DNA of 64,000 nt from Coix lacryma-jobi var. lacryma-jobi (lineage: Eukaryota; Streptophyta; Magnoliopsida; Poales; Poaceae), in NCBI GenBank assembly GCA_009763385.1, contig CM019826.1, positions 64,541,864 through 64,605,863 of the forward strand. Direction: 5' to 3'. Below, one piece after another: positions 11,894 through 23,957 of the stretch (within the stretch, counting starts at the first letter, position 1; each line of letters begins with the position of its first letter). The notes under the pieces were generated by a model that worked only from the letters and a program-made list of their open reading frames with translations, was not told the DNA's origin and did no database searches. The translations under genes were made by a program, and so were the position numbers.

Positions 11894-13217
11894 TGTTGGT
11901 ATAAATTAATGCACACTCTACTTTATCCGCAAGCGCACAGATAAGATCTACCGATGTAATACTTCACCGGAGTAACCCAGTTTTAATATCAAACCCAAAG
12001 GAACGGATAGCGTTAAGTCTTAAAGTCTATCCCCTGAGTAGCTAACAAGGACGAAGAATCTAGAAGCATAGAGGGGATCACTAAGGCTGTCTAATTCCAA
12101 TTTAAGAGTGATATGTTTATATTATTCTTAGTGGGGAAGTTGCCATAAATGGTCACAAACAGAGTATGAGTCTTTTATGCAAATGTATAATCCTACCGAG
12201 CCTACACACGGTAAGTGGACTATAGAAGAATCAACAAGGCTATAAGTGTCACCCTTGCGAACAACCACTACTACTGGCGTTATAGGAGGCATATATGAGC
12301 TATCAAGTCTAAGCACCACGCTTACACTATCCAACTACTCTAACTCTAGAGCAACTTAGAATTAAAGTACTCAAAAGAGAGTCATAAATCTTAAGAATAA
12401 TAAGAACAATGGCTCAAACTTAAATATAGATGTTGATTACCGAAACAATCGCCGAAGCAAGTTGAAGATGAACTTGAATCTGTAGGTACAAGATGAAGAA
12501 GTTGATCCAACAGGCTGGAGCTCCTTCTTGATCTCTTCCTCTCTCTCTCTCTCTCTTCTAGTTCTAGTATAAGACTAGGTTCTAAACCTAACAAGAGGGG
12601 TAACTAGTCTTCTACTTGATAGCTGGCTCTTGATTACAACTAGATGAACTAGATCTAATTCTAGATGAACTAGAAGAGATTCATCTAGAGGGACCTCTAC
12701 TTCTAATTGAAACCCAAGTTTCTGATGTGGAGATGAATAATGAAGATGGAGATGCCTAGAGAGGGGGGTCTGGGGCTGCTTATATAGCCCTGAGGGATCA
12801 ACCGCGGCCGTTGGATCAAACCGACTTCAGGGATGGTGGAGATGCATCCTAGGAGGCGGTGGAGGAAGCTTGCAGAAGACGGAAGCCAGCGGGCCCGGGG
12901 GGAGACCGGTCGGTCTCCTGGTGGGACCGGTCGGTCCCACCTGGCAGGGTCCAGCGGTGCCCGACCTCCTGGTGTCTTCTGGTGTCCTCTAGAGTCTTCT
13001 AGAATATTCCTGACGTGTCGGTTGCGTTATCTCGCGTTGGTTTCCTTCTAGGGGAAGCAATCAGTGCTGGTTTCCTGGTTTAGTCCCTGCAGAATCACAA
13101 TTCACCAAAACTCATGGAATATTTTTAATTAAAACCCTAAACCTTTGTTGGTGATTGAATTCATGCCCTTTTCATATTTATTTATCCTTTAATTTTAATA
13201 GATAACCAGTGTCAACA
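11894..13217 (-). repeat. Element D 3' LTR
   Basis: TGTTGGTATAAATT...GTGTCAACA, 1324 bp. It differs from the right copy by roughly 2% over the first 330 bp by eye. The minus-strand TATA box (GGCTATATAAGCAG) is at about 12779-12786. The GACCGGTCGGTC cluster (12900-12944) is upstream of it, in U3. A short CT-repeat lies at 12536-12555. Confidence 0.92.
12900..12944. repeat. GACCGGTCGGTC palindromic words in D LTR
   Basis: Two adjoining blocks with the words GAGACCGGTCGGTCTC and GGGACCGGTCGGTCCC, each nearly perfectly dyad-symmetric. The right LTR has an extra block, and the solo LTR E is inserted in it (duplication GTCGG at 19799-19803 and 21739-21743). Confidence 0.85.
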
Positions 13218-15347
13218 ATTCCCCCAAGCTTACCTTTTGCTAGTCCCTTAGCAAAACTAAAACTTAACAATGGATCAGGAGTTGCTACAATATCTTCACT
13301 TCCAACAAGTACACCTGCTGTTAAACAAAAATTCTCCAAAATATATTCTTCATGGGGCTTATTACTTTTACCTTAGATCTTGAGTAATTGAGAGATTGAA
13401 AGATCAAATCAAGCACTATGTCTCTGGTTCTTTCACTTCACCTTTATCCTAGAGTTTTAATTGATTTTCAAAAGCTTTAATACATGTGTTGTCAAATTAA
13501 ACAATGGATTCAAAAAGAAAGTCAACCAACCATTGAATCAAGAAGTGCATGTGTATGGAAAAATGAAGTCGGATGCTCTTTTGAATATATTCACTCTCTT
13601 CTGTTTACAGAGACGAATGGCTATCAGGCTAATTCTACTGTCGGGCATGTGCCCATTTTTTTTTCTCTGACATTTTTTTTCTTTTTTCTTTCGAGGTTCC
13701 AGACACTTGTCCCTTTTTATTTCCTCGGGATCTATCTTTTTGAGGTTTCGGACACTTGTTCCTTTTTATTTCCTCTGACCTCTTTTTTTTCTTTTCTTTT
13801 CTCTCTTTTTTTCTTTTCTTTTCTCTCTTTTTTTCTTTTTTTTAATAGCCACATGCTTCCAACAAACTTCTGAGAGGGTAGCAACAGATAGTTATGAGCA
13901 TTTATGCGAAAGATGCATGGAATATGTAAGTGATCTCAATTCAATGGTATGATAAACTATTCATAGGGTCAACAAAGCTTAATTTAACTCAATGCAATTA
14001 TTAGTCATGTTTATATTTAGAAATCTCCGGAACTTTAGTGTTGTTTAGAACAAGATAATAGCAGCTCAGATCATCACATGTCATATTCCAATTACCTTGA
14101 CCTTAGATTAAGTATTTGCCAACCATGCATTTAATTTTATTTTAAGGCATCATTATTAATTAGGAGAACTCATGCTTTGAAGGCTAAGTACTTGAAAGAA
14201 ATTAGATAGAGCAACTATTCATCATTTCCATGCAAAAAGTTAGAGAGAGAGGGTTCTTCTGTGATCATCAACTTCTTAAAACAAACTAGACACACTATTT
14301 TATTTATTTAATCTAACACACTTTAAGATATAAAATAAAAGCTAGTAATAATAGTAGTAATAATAATAATAATAAACATACCTGAATCGCGAAGATAATG
14401 GGGGTGCGTCTCCCCCAAGCTAGTTTCCTTAATAGCGTTGAGCCTTCATGTGCCCATATATTTTTGTCTCTTTTTTAATGGTGAGCCTTCATGTGCCCAC
14501 ATATTTTTGTTCTTTTCTTTTTAAGGGTGAGCCTTCATGTGCTCACATATTTTTGGTGTTTTCATTTTTAAGAGTGAACCTTCATGTGCTCACATATTTT
14601 TGGTGTTTTGAATTTGTTTATGGAATGAAAAACTTAAGAGGATAAAGATACTTACGTGGATACATGGGGGTGCCTTCCCCCAAGCTGAATATTGACGTAG
14701 CAGACTGGCAGTGGATATGTCCTTCCTCGATTAGAGCTTTGATTGATGTTGATGTTTGTTGAGATAGTGCTCCAATAGTGGATGGAACATTGGTCTTTCA
14801 AATCCTGTGAAACTCAAATAGACAACAAAACTTGTGGAACAGATTAGTGGTTGGCCACTCAAGCCTTAGTTGTCTAGAATTTCAGTAAGATTTCTTCCTC
14901 AATATTTTTTATATTTTTATATTTTTATGATGCAAGAGAAAATGCAACAGGATGAATGCATGCATATTTATTTTTATTATTTTTATGCCACCACGATGAT
15001 CATCCTTGCGGGTTTTTACACACCATAGGATTATTCACATGGGGCTTTATGGTTTGTATTGTAACAAATGCAATATTTTTATTTTCTTTTCTAATGCAAT
15101 GCAGAAATTAAAATATTTGTGAATTAAATATGATGATGCAATAAATGACTAAGAATTAAATATGAGAAATATGATGCGGATAACTACCGGTTTTTACCTT
15201 TTGGCGAAGGTTCGAATATTTAGGTCCGACGAACCGGACCTTCCCTTGGTTCCGACCTTCCAAGGTATGTCAGATGTTTGGAAAGTTGTTATTGATTGTA
15301 CCTCTTAGGTGCAGACATTTTATTTCATACTTTCTTGGTCTGAGTCT
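13218..15347. other. Element D interior, non-coding part with pyrimidine tract
   Basis: AT-rich and without coding sequence that I can support. It begins with the polypurine tract (13218-13230 in reverse). A strong plus-strand pyrimidine tract of CTTTT/TTTCT runs lie at about 13640-13850. ATA/TAA microsatellite runs occur near 14350-14375. The phrase CCCCCAAGCT recurs at 13220, 14411 and 14677. Confidence 0.7.
14434..14612. repeat. Tandem repeat, about 46-57 bp unit, four copies
   Basis: Each unit contains GAGCCTTCATGTGC(C/T)CA followed by CATATATTTTTG or CACATATTTTTG and a T-rich spacer of varying length. Units start near 14439, 14484, 14529 and 14574. An open frame across it only reflects the repeat. 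Confidence 0.85.
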
Positions 15348-15713
15348 TCACTTCCTGTGGTTCACTGTCTTGAGGTTTCTCTTGTTCTTTCTTTTCTGGG
15401 ACAGTGTCGATAGCTTCTTCGTCATGATTGGCCTTTCTATTCTTGATAGTTTGTCTTCTTTGGCGTTGAGGGCGGCGTCTTTCACTTCTGTTCTTCTTGG
15501 GTACTTCATTGGGCATGTAGTTGATGAAGTTGCATCGTACCTTTTCTCCAGGAAAGTGAAAATGGATTTCCTCTTGTAGATGATTGCACTTGTAGCGTAG
15601 AGGAATGGTCTTCCTAGGATGAGGTGGACATCATCGTCTTCTCCCATGTCGAGGATCAAAAAGTCTGTGGGGACTTCATGACCTCTAATTCTGACTACGA
15701 CGTCTTTCATCAT
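15348..15713 (-). pseudogene. Element D gypsy aspartic-protease-like fragment
   Basis: A 121-residue open stretch containing DVVVRIRGHEVPTDFLILDM and HLILGRPFLYATSAIIY. The pair DFLILDM...LILGRPFL is the typical C-terminal half of gypsy (Athila/Tat-like) retropepsin. The active-site DTG/DSG part is not present in this frame, and a Lys/Arg-rich tail follows. No RT follows downstream on the minus strand. It is a relic, useful mainly for classifying D. Confidence 0.7.
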
Positions 15714-18700
15714 TCCTTATTGTTTATGCCTCTTGATATGGTGCCACTCTTGTTCTTCGTTTGCCAGCCGTTTGAAATGAAGTGTTAATTGTGGATGCTG
15801 ACAGTATCTTGCTCAGTGTGCATGTTCTTGTAGATCTAGGACCTTCACTCTGTAGAATTTGGGAGTGACTTCTCCATGTTTTGCTTAAGAGTGTGTCCTG
15901 CTTATAAAGACAAGGTAGAGATCAAGTGCATGGGCTCTGTTGGTGGAAAAACACCAACAGAACCAAAAGTTTTGTTTATTCCTCTCTAACCTTAGGCACA
16001 TTGCACAAGACAAACTTGTTGTTTATGTGTTCTAATCTTAACATGAGTGATAGGATCAGAGGATGAGTATAAAATTAGCATCCTAAAATATTTAACAGAT
16101 CAAATTACTTAACCCAAGGAAGGATAATCTATGCATAAAGTGTCGATCTTTTCATAATTGAGATATATCATCTTCCAAAGGTTAGATGCACAACATTTTA
16201 GCTCATTTAGTTAAAATGATGAGATTCAAGAGAGTAAAGCTAAGAACAAAGATTAAAGGACTAAACATGTTGAATTGATTAGGTGCAACTTAAACATGTT
16301 TTGTTCTTTGTTTATGTTCATACTAGAATCAAGAAGAAGCTTTTAAAGTAAGGGTTACTTACCTTGAAATGTTACTTTGTCATTGGAAAGTGATTTGTCG
16401 AACCACCTTGTGGAAGCTTCTCTTGTCTAGCTGGTTGTTGTTTATGAATGGCTTGTCTTCTCTTGTTTGTCTCACAGTGTGCTTGAGAGGAGGAAGATCA
16501 CAGTGGAATCATCTTTATAGGTATCGACCTTCCTTCTCTTGTGTCGACTTATCAGTGAAGGCGCATTGTTCTTCCAGTATGCTGACTAGGATCCCCTCTC
16601 TTTCTTGTATTAATTCTGTACTATGAGGATGTAGGGACAGTTCCGCATTCTTCTCTTGTCAACCTTTCTTGTTTTCCCTTTAATTATTGGGTTGACAAGA
16701 GACTTGAAATTAGAGCTGCTACTCGAGTGCCTCTATGATAGTATTTTGTCTTGTAATGTCACAACTGAGACTTGTCCTCTCAACAGTGTTTAGATGATAG
16801 AGATCTTTATCGGTTGTTCTTCTTGATTTGTTGGCTCAGGTACTATCTATCCATCTTCTAACTCTTGTGGTGCAGTGGCTTCATCCTTCATGATGCCCTC
16901 CTCAATTCTTGGCAGTTGGTTCTTCCTTCGACATCTTCTCTTGGTTCTCTTTGGCTGCTCATAAGTGATGTAGTTGTTGAAGAATCAGCAAAAGATCCAA
17001 GAGTTGACTTCTTCAGGTCCGATATAGATGATAACATTGATGGCGTTCAAGAACGATCTTCCAAGAATGAGTGGTGGATCATATTCTTCTTCTCGACTGG
17101 GACAACATCTAGTGGTTTGTATTGATCAAAGTGGTGAGTAGGAGATCAATATGTCTGGAAGCTAGGTTTCTCCTTCCTCCCTTTGATTGTGAAACACATC
17201 TAGACAACGGAATTCTCTCCCAGGCTGGCTTGTGATGTAGATGGACTCCCAACAACATGTTCATGTGTTTGACTTGTAGTTCTTGCTATTGTTGTAGTGG
17301 TACCATCTTGTCTCCCAAGCTAGCTCTTGATTAGAAAAGAGGATAACTTCCCACTTCTTGTCTTGATGTCTTGGACAATGATGATTGCAGGCATAGGTTG
17401 TCTCAAACGAGGTAAGTTGCATCCTGTTTGTCATCAGCGTCCAAGCAAGACTCAAAGCTAGGCTAGCACCATTTGTGATCTGAGAGTAGGTTTGTGTGTC
17501 TATGATTTGGGTTTTGGATCTTCAATGTTCAGACCAAACCATGGATGAACAAAATTTCTCTCCTGCATAATGTTAGTGGACATATACCCGAAGGATTGCA
17601 AGAATTTGAAACATAGGTTGTTGTCCACAACATATGTATTTTGCATCTATGCTAATAAAAAGATGTTTTTAGGATTACTTTAGCATAGACTAGTATTTCA
17701 TGTGTTGGCTGCACTTTAACATAATTCAAGGCAAAAGATAACTTGCAGTAGAAGACAAAACAAAATAAACTTTGATACTTACAGTTCTTTCATCTATGAT
17801 GAACGAGCTGAGTCTTCATTGTGCAAGAGTTGTTGAAGTTCATTGTACGCCTTGCTTCATCTCCAGTGTGAGTTCATCTCCGAACTTTCCCAAATTGATA
17901 TTGAAAGTTTCCCTACAGGGTTTAGTCCAACAAAATATACAATATCCACTATAGCATACTATCAGTTCAGAAATCAACCTAGACACCACGTCTAATTTGA
18001 TCTAGGAAGGCATTTTAACCTAAGCACCATACTTAATTTAGAAGCCTTTAGAGGTAAAATCAGCACACCTTTTGGCTCAAGAATCAAACCAGACACCATG
18101 TCTTACTTTAATTCATGAAAATAGTTAAACTAAGCTCCCTGCCTAATTTAAAAGGTGTATGATAATACTTCAAAACCAAAGAATATACTATAGCAAATAA
18201 AGATAACATGAAAGCATTGTAGAGATTTATATAGATGGTGATGAAAGAGTATGATTAGTATACAGGCATATCCTAAAGGTAGGGACAACCAACATAGCAA
18301 CATGGCAAGAAATATTCTTAGAAAGCCTATTCCCCAAGCTTGGATTTTGCACAAATCAAGATTGGATGAATGTAATTCAATGTTGCATGATGATTGATGG
18401 GACATACCTTGTGTTTGTTGTTCCTTCATTCTTTTCTGCTCCAGACCTGGAAAGGTTAATGACAAGAATACCCGAAGCAATATTTTCATAATTATATTTC
18501 TATGCTCATTACAAGAACAGTGCAGCAGAAAGGTAGGCATAGCTCATAACCAGGTATTATGATGGCGTATAAGGATTCTACTGGTTATAGCTTGCTCATG
18601 GGGTAGTGATAGATAAGAGTGGAATTCAAAAACAACATTCATAAGAATGAAAACAAAAATAATGAAAAGACTGGGACAAAAAAGGAAAAGATAAAAGTAT

Positions 18701-18738
18701 GATTACAAGGTTAAACTAAGACTTAAGTTGATCTACCG
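15714..18738. other. Element D interior, 5' part, no coding sequence recognised
   Basis: Three kb between the protease relic and the primer site. Only short open frames occur on either strand and none resembles gag. A short motif of the form AGACACCA(C/T)GTCTTA recurs at about 17980 and 18090. This should be the gag position of an autonomous relative, so the sequence has decayed or been replaced. Confidence 0.6.
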
Positions 18739-18757
18739 CTCCCCGACAACGGCGCCA
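18739..18757 (-). other. Element D primer binding site
   Basis: The minus strand reads TGGCGCCGTTGTCGGGGAG, eight bases from the 5' LTR. This class of primer site matches the 3' end of an aspartate-type tRNA in Athila/Tat elements (known), unlike the methionine sites of the copia elements here. Confidence 0.85.
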
Positions 18758-18765
18758 GAAATGCT

Positions 18766-19803
18766 TGTTGGTATAAATTAACGCACACTCTACTTTATCT
18801 GCAAGCGCACAGATAAGATCTATCGATGTAACACTTCACCGGAGTAACCCAGTTTTAATATCGAACCCAAAGGAATGGATAGCGTTAAGTCTTAAAGTCT
18901 ATCCCCTGAGTAGCTAACAAGGACGGAGAATCTAGAAGCATAGAGGGGATCACTAAGGCTGTCTAATTCCAATTTAAGAGTGATATGTTTATATTATTCT
19001 TAGTGGGGAAGTTGCCATAAAAGGTCACAAACAGAGTATGAGTCTTTTATGCAAATGTATAATCCTACCGAGCCTACACACGGGTAAGTGGACTATAGAA
19101 GAATCAACAAGGCTATAAGAGTCACCCTTGCGAACAACCACTACTACCGGCGTTATAGGAGGCATATATGAGCTATCAAGTCTAAGCACCACGCTTAGAC
19201 TATCCAACTACTCTAACTCTAGAGCAACTTAGAATTAAAGTACTCAAAAGAGAGTCATAAATCTTAAGAATAATAAGAACAATGGCTCAAACTTAAATAT
19301 AGACGTTGATTACCGAAACAATCGCTGAAGCAAGTTGAAGATGAACTTGAATCTGCAGGTACAAGATGAAGAAGTTGATCCGACAGGCCAAAGCTCCTTC
19401 TTGATCTCTTCCTCTCTCTCTCTCTTCTAGTTCTAGTATAAGACTAGGTTCTAAACCTAACTAGAGGGGTAACTAGTCTTCTACTTGATAGCTGGCTCTT
19501 GATTACAACTAGATGAACTAGATCTAATTCTAGATGAACTAGAAGAGATTCATTTAGAGGGACCTCTACTTCTAATTGAAACCCTAGTTTCTGATGTGGA
19601 GATGAATAATGAAGATGGAGATGCCTGGAGAGGGGGGTCTGGGGCTGCTTATATAGCCCTGAGGGATCAACCGCGGCCGTTGGATCAAACCGACTTCAGG
19701 GACGGTGGAGATGCATCCTAGGAGGCGGTGGAGGAAGCTTACAGAAGACGGAAGCCATCGGGCCCGGGGGGAGACCGATCGGTCTCCTGGTGAGACCGGT
19801 CGG
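18766..19803 (-). repeat. Element D 5' LTR, first segment
   Basis: Matches 11894-12920 closely. The TATA box is at about 19649-19656. It ends at GTCGG (19799-19803), the target duplication of solo LTR E, and resumes at 21744. Confidence 0.93.
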
Positions 19804-21738
19804 TGAAGGACCGAGAAGCAACCAGAAAGCGACCAGAGGGGGGGGGGGTGAATGGGAGCTTCAAAATTTCCTTTCGGAAACTAGTAGCCACTGTCCCGAG
19901 AATCACCCCAAAAGACAAACCCTAGAGCTTGCTAATGTCCACGACCCTAGATGAAGGGTGGATGCTTCCAAGAAGCACAGTGGGACACTACACAACTCTA
20001 GAAAGCCAACGCAAAAGACGGAAACCAAATCCGACAACGAACGAACGAGCCGCGAATGAAAACGCGCGAAATAGCTTGGACCGGACTCTGACTGCGTCCC
20101 GTCAGTCACCACCGGACGCGTCCGGTCACAAGAAAATGGTTCTGGAACCTTACTGTTCCTGACCGGACTCACGAGCTGGGAGCGTCCGGTCAACAACAGT
20201 GCGTCTGATCAAAAGACGACAAGCTCAATGAACAGTGCGATGAGTGAGTCCGGTCGAACAAGAAACCCAGCGTCCGGTCAGCTAGAGAAAATCGCCACGC
20301 GACATGCAACCACCGGACGCGTCCGGTCAACGCGAGGACAGCGTCCGGTCACCCCGACAGCAGCCTGTTCGTCCACCGATTCGACTCGATCTCACCCAAA
20401 ACGAATCCTCTAGGGATCAAACTTGGTGAGAAGAGTCAAAAGGAGTATAGTGAGCTATCCCTAAGAGATCATGGCTCGAACCTATCTCCAAATCGATGAA
20501 TCAAAGAATTTCGGGGGAAGGGAGAAAACTTGACCCGAAACGAAAATCGATCGATCTCCTAGACCGTGAGGTTAGAGGAGAATTCCTTCGGTGGAAAGAA
20601 GTGCCTCATGATCTAGAACAACTTGGTTCAAACGGTTTTGCAAAAGATGAACCGAGCAAAGAGATCAAGCGATGGGAAAATCGTGGAGAAAAAGAATTCC
20701 GTGAAGAACACGAATGAAACGCGAATCACAACCACGAACTGCAACCGTGTGGCTACCACACGCTACAACAGTGAGGATACGGCCTCACTTCCTCAGAATC
20801 AACAGTACACAGAGGCAAGTCTCTCTGCGAATCTCAGCTAGCTACAGCAGGGGATGGGAGAGCAGGAAACCCTAAGTGCGAAAGAGCAAATGACTGAGAT
20901 AGAAAGGGAGGAGGGAGTCTCCCGACTACTTATCCTACTACTAGCCTTAGTCTAATTCCTACTCTACCCCTCTCTATTCTAATTACAGAGCGAACCAGCT
21001 AAACCCTAGGGTTATTCTGGACCAACTCGGTGGTAGGTGTATCCGACGGCCACACCCGCACAATTCGAAGCATTGCCTCGACGCAACCTCCAGATTGCCG
21101 CCACGTGCAGCCACCGCTCTGCACCCCCGGTTTTGTGGCCCAAACCGGGAAACCAGCCTTTTCCAGCCATCCCCCGGTTTTGAGGCCCAAACCGGGAAAC
21201 CAGCCCACCAGCTTCTGAGTTTTGAGGCCAAACTCAGCAAACCCTCAGCGCCCAGGTTTTGAGGCCCAAACCTGGAAACCGTCCTCAGCCCGAGTTTTGT
21301 GGCCAAACTCGGAAACCATCTGCACCCAGGTTTTGAGGCCCAAACCTGGAAACCGTCCACCCGATGGTTTTTCCCTGGCTCTACCACCAAACCGACGTCG
21401 TAGAGGGGATGCACCGCTCGTGCACCCCGTCCACCGACACGTGTCCCCAAGTCTATGACTTAGGCAACACATGACCGCAAGTCTTCTCTCGTTGCTGTCC
21501 CAGGCTGCCAGCCACCACAGCTGATCCTCGGGCCTCTGGTCCCTCAGTCCAAGCCTCACGTCCGCCCTTCGCCACTCTTGGTCCATCGGCACGGCACGTC
21601 TCTACTTGACCTTCACCTCGCCTTTGATCACTGCATCCGTGCTCGACACCTGCACAACACAAGCCAAAGAATATGCGCATCATCCCAGTTGACAATCACT
21701 CATCACTCAGAGACCCGGCATACACCCATGTATCCGCA
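19804..21738 (-). mobile_element. Element E: solo LTR of a C-like copia family
   Basis: 1935 bp with ends TGAAGGACCG...ATCCGCA, flanked by GTCGG on both sides (19799-19803, 21739-21743), with no internal sequence. It aligns in reverse with the C LTR (23894 back to 22053, then 11893 back to 11848). It holds the palindrome array (21125-21345) and the GGACGCGTCC-type words (about 20078-20360). Known: solo LTRs arise by recombination between the two LTRs of one element. The intact target duplication supports that here. At the TATA position it reads TAGGATAAGTAG, as in G. Confidence 0.93.
21125..21345. repeat. Array of covarying palindromes in E (U3)
   Basis: Six palindromes of about 23-25 bp with the core TTTTG(A/T)GGCC(C)AAA. 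The arms read CCCGG/CCGGG twice, then CTGAG/CTCAG, CCAGG/CCTGG, CCGAG/CTCGG and CCAGG/CCTGG. They are spaced roughly 25-45 bp apart. Confidence 0.85.
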
Positions 21739-21743
21739 GTCGG

Positions 21744-22047
21744 TCTCCTGGTGGGACCGGTGGGTCCCACCTGGTAGGGTCCCGCGGTGCTCGACCTCCT
21801 GGTGTCTTCTGGTGTGCTCTGGAGTCTTCTAGAATATTCCTGACGTGTCGGTTGCGTTATCTCGCGTCGGTTTCCTTCTAGGGGAAGCAATCAGTGCTGG
21901 TTTCCTGGTTTAGTCCCTGCAGAATCACAATTCACCAAAACTCGTGGAATATTGTCAATTAAAACCCTAAACCTTTGTTGGTGATTGAATTCATGCCCTT
22001 TTCATATTTATTTATCCTTTAATTTTAATAGATAACCAGTGTCAACA
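21744..22047 (-). repeat. Element D 5' LTR, second segment
   Basis: Continues the D LTR after E and matches 12914-13217. It ends GTGTCAACA at 22047, followed by the D target duplication ATTGT (22048-22052). Confidence 0.93.
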
Positions 22048-22357
22048 ATTGTCAACTGGGATAATGCGCATGTTCTTTGGCTTGTGTTGTGCAGGTGTCG
22101 AGCACGGATACAGTGATCAAAGGCAAGGTGAAGGTCAAGTAGAGACGTGTCGTGCCGATGGACGGAGAGCGGTGAAGGGCGGACGTGAGGCTTGGACTGA
22201 GGGACCGGTGGCCTGAGGATCAGCTGTGGTGGCTGACAGCCTGGGATAGCGACGAGTGGAGACTTGCGGGGCACAGTGTTGCTCGGGTTGAGGACCTGAG
22301 GACATGTGTCGGTGGACGGGGTGCACGGGCGGTGCATCCCATCTACGGCTCGGTTTG

Positions 22358-22545
22358 GTGGTTGAGCCACAGAAAAACCACCGAGTGGACGGTTTCTAGG
22401 GTTGGGCCTCAAAACCTGGGTACTGCAGGTTTCTGAGTTTGGGCCACAAAACTCAGGCGATGGAAGGCTAGTTTCCCGGTTTGGGCCTCAAAACCGGGGG
22501 TTGGTCATGAAGGCTAGTTTCCCGGTTTGGGCCTCAAAACCGGGG
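22358..22545. repeat. Array of covarying palindromes in C 5' LTR
   Basis: One GGTGGTT...AACCACC unit is followed by four units with core TTTGGGCC(T/A)CAAAA. Their arms are CTAGG/CCTGG (imperfect, mutated), CTGAG/CTCAG, CCCGG/CCGGG and CCCGG/CCGGG. The copy in the 3' LTR (34485-34675) reads CCAGG/CCTGG at the first of these, so the mismatch is recent. Confidence 0.85.
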
Positions 22546-22742
22546 GCGAAGTCCGGGAAAAGGACGAGCGGAGCAGTGGCGGCACATGGCGGCAATCGGT
22601 GAGGTCGCGTCGAGGCGAAGCTACCAGTTGTGCGGGCGTGGCCGTCGGATCACCAACAACTTCGAGTTGGTCAGGAATACCCTTAGGGTTAGCCTGCTCG
22701 CTCATTAGCAGTAGGGGTAGAAGGGGAATAATTGTATTAGGC

Positions 22743-22750
22743 TATATAAG
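22743..22750 (+). promoter_or_regulatory. TATA box of C 5' LTR
   Basis: TATATAAG in the context TTAGGCTATATAAGGAGAGG, followed by a pyrimidine-rich stretch suitable for transcription start. It is conserved at 34871-34878 in the 3' LTR and at the same place, as CTATAAATAAG, in A and B. Confidence 0.75.
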
Positions 22751-23327
22751 GAGAGGCAACCCCTCCCTCCAAATTATCTCAGCCATTGCTATTTTGTCTT
22801 CTAGGTTTTCCTGCTTCCCACATCCCTGCTGTAGCTACTGAGATCCGCAGAGACGGTGAACAATACCTCTGTGTATTTGCTTTTTGAGGAAACGAGACCG
22901 TAATCTCGTTGTCTCCTCGTGGGGACGAATTTTGGCTGGCAATTCATGTTTTGATTCACGTTTTGTTCGTGTTATTCGCGGGTTGCTTTTCGCCATGTTT
23001 TCCCCGTTGATCGATCTCTCTACTTGGTGCGTCTTTTGCAAATCCGTTTGAACAAAGATGTTCTAGATCGTGAGGCACTTCTTTCCACCAAAGGAATTCA
23101 CTTCTAACCTCACGACCTAGCAGATCGATCGATTTTTGTTTTGGGTCAAGTTTTTCTCCCATCCCCCGAATTTTTCCGATTCATCGATTTGGAGATAGGT
23201 TTGAGCCATGATCTCATGAGAGTAGCTCACTATCCTCCTTGTGACTCCTCTCACCAAGTTTGATCCCTAGAGGATTCGTTTTGGGTGAGATTGAGTCGAA
23301 TCGGTGGACGAACAGCAGGTTCTCAGG

Positions 23328-23610
23328 GTGACCGGACGCTGGGTCGGGGTGACCGGACGCACGCTCTTGAGTCCGGTCGTTGAATGTTTCTCCTGTGTTT
23401 TTCTGCTTCTTGACCGGACGCATGAGATCGGACGCTCGACCTCGCTCTGATCGGACTCGACGCTCCCACTGTTCACTGCTTGGTCGCCCTCTGATCAGAC
23501 GCTGGACACCTGACCGGACGCACCTTCACCGAGAGTCCAGTCAGAAACAGTAAGGTCCAAAATCAGTTTTCGCATGACCGGACGCGTCCGATGGTCACAG
23601 ACCGGACGCA
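23328..23610. repeat. GACCGGACGC / GGACGCGTCC words in C 5' LTR
   Basis: About ten copies of GACCGGACGC or its reverse, including the self-complementary GGACGCGTCC at about 23579. The 3' LTR copies stand at about 35457-35590 and 57400-57535, and E carries them at about 20078-20360. Element G is inserted within this cluster in the C 3' LTR. Confidence 0.8.
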
Positions 23611-23896
23611 GGCAGAGTCGGGTCATCTCTGCTCTGTGTGTTTTGGTTCACGGCGTGTTCATCGGTTGTTGGTTTTGATCTCTGGCTTTTGCGTTGGGTT
23701 TCTAGAGTTGTGTAGTGTCCCGCTGTGCTTCTCGGAAGCATCCACCCTACATCTAGGGTCGTGGACACTTGCAAGCTCTAGGTTTGCTTTTGGGGTTGAT
23801 TCTTGGGACAGTGGCAACAAGTTTCCGAAAGGAAAATTTGAAGCTCCCATTCACCCCCCTCTGGTCGCTTTCTGTTAGCACTTTCGGTCCTTCAAT

Positions 23897-23908
23897 TGGT
23901 ATCAGAGC
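23897..23908 (+). other. Element C primer binding site
   Basis: TGGTATCAGAGC two bases after the LTR, the canonical complement to initiator methionine tRNA. It is followed by GGGTTAAGGATCTTCCACC, shared with G. Confidence 0.92.
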
Positions 23909-23957
23909 GGGTTAAGGATCTTCCACCTTAGCCGGTTCCAGATCCACAGGAGGCGAC

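Larger units (their letters stand above)
11894..22047 (-). mobile_element. Element D: non-autonomous Ty3/gypsy-like element in C 5' LTR
   Basis: Seen: LTRs 11894-13217 (1324 bp) and 18766-19803 + 21744-22047 (about 1342 bp), ends TGTTGG...CAACA, flanked by ATTGT. The polypurine tract (minus strand AAGCTTGGGGGAAT) adjoins the left LTR and the primer site (18739-18757) adjoins the right LTR, so it is on the minus strand. The 5.5 kb interior holds only a protease-like fragment (15348-15713); I find no RT, RNase H or integrase. Known: a primer site starting TGGCGCCGTTG, and the LGRPFL protease motif, are seen in Athila/Tat-type gypsy elements. Inferred: it was moved by proteins of a relative. Confidence 0.88.
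22053..23894 (+). repeat. Element C 5' LTR, main segment
   Basis: Continues from 11893 and ends TCGGTCCTTCA at 23894. It contains the palindrome array (22358-22545, U3), a TATA box (22743-22750), and GGACGC-type words (23328-23610, R/U5). The C-run near 23850 is the same boundary feature as in the other copia LTRs. Confidence 0.93.

Noticed and set aside
12128..12334. Small minus-strand frame repeated in both D LTRs (also 19025-19207)
   Set aside because: Short, inside the LTR and differing in length between copies because of a 1-bp indel, so it is not under coding constraint.
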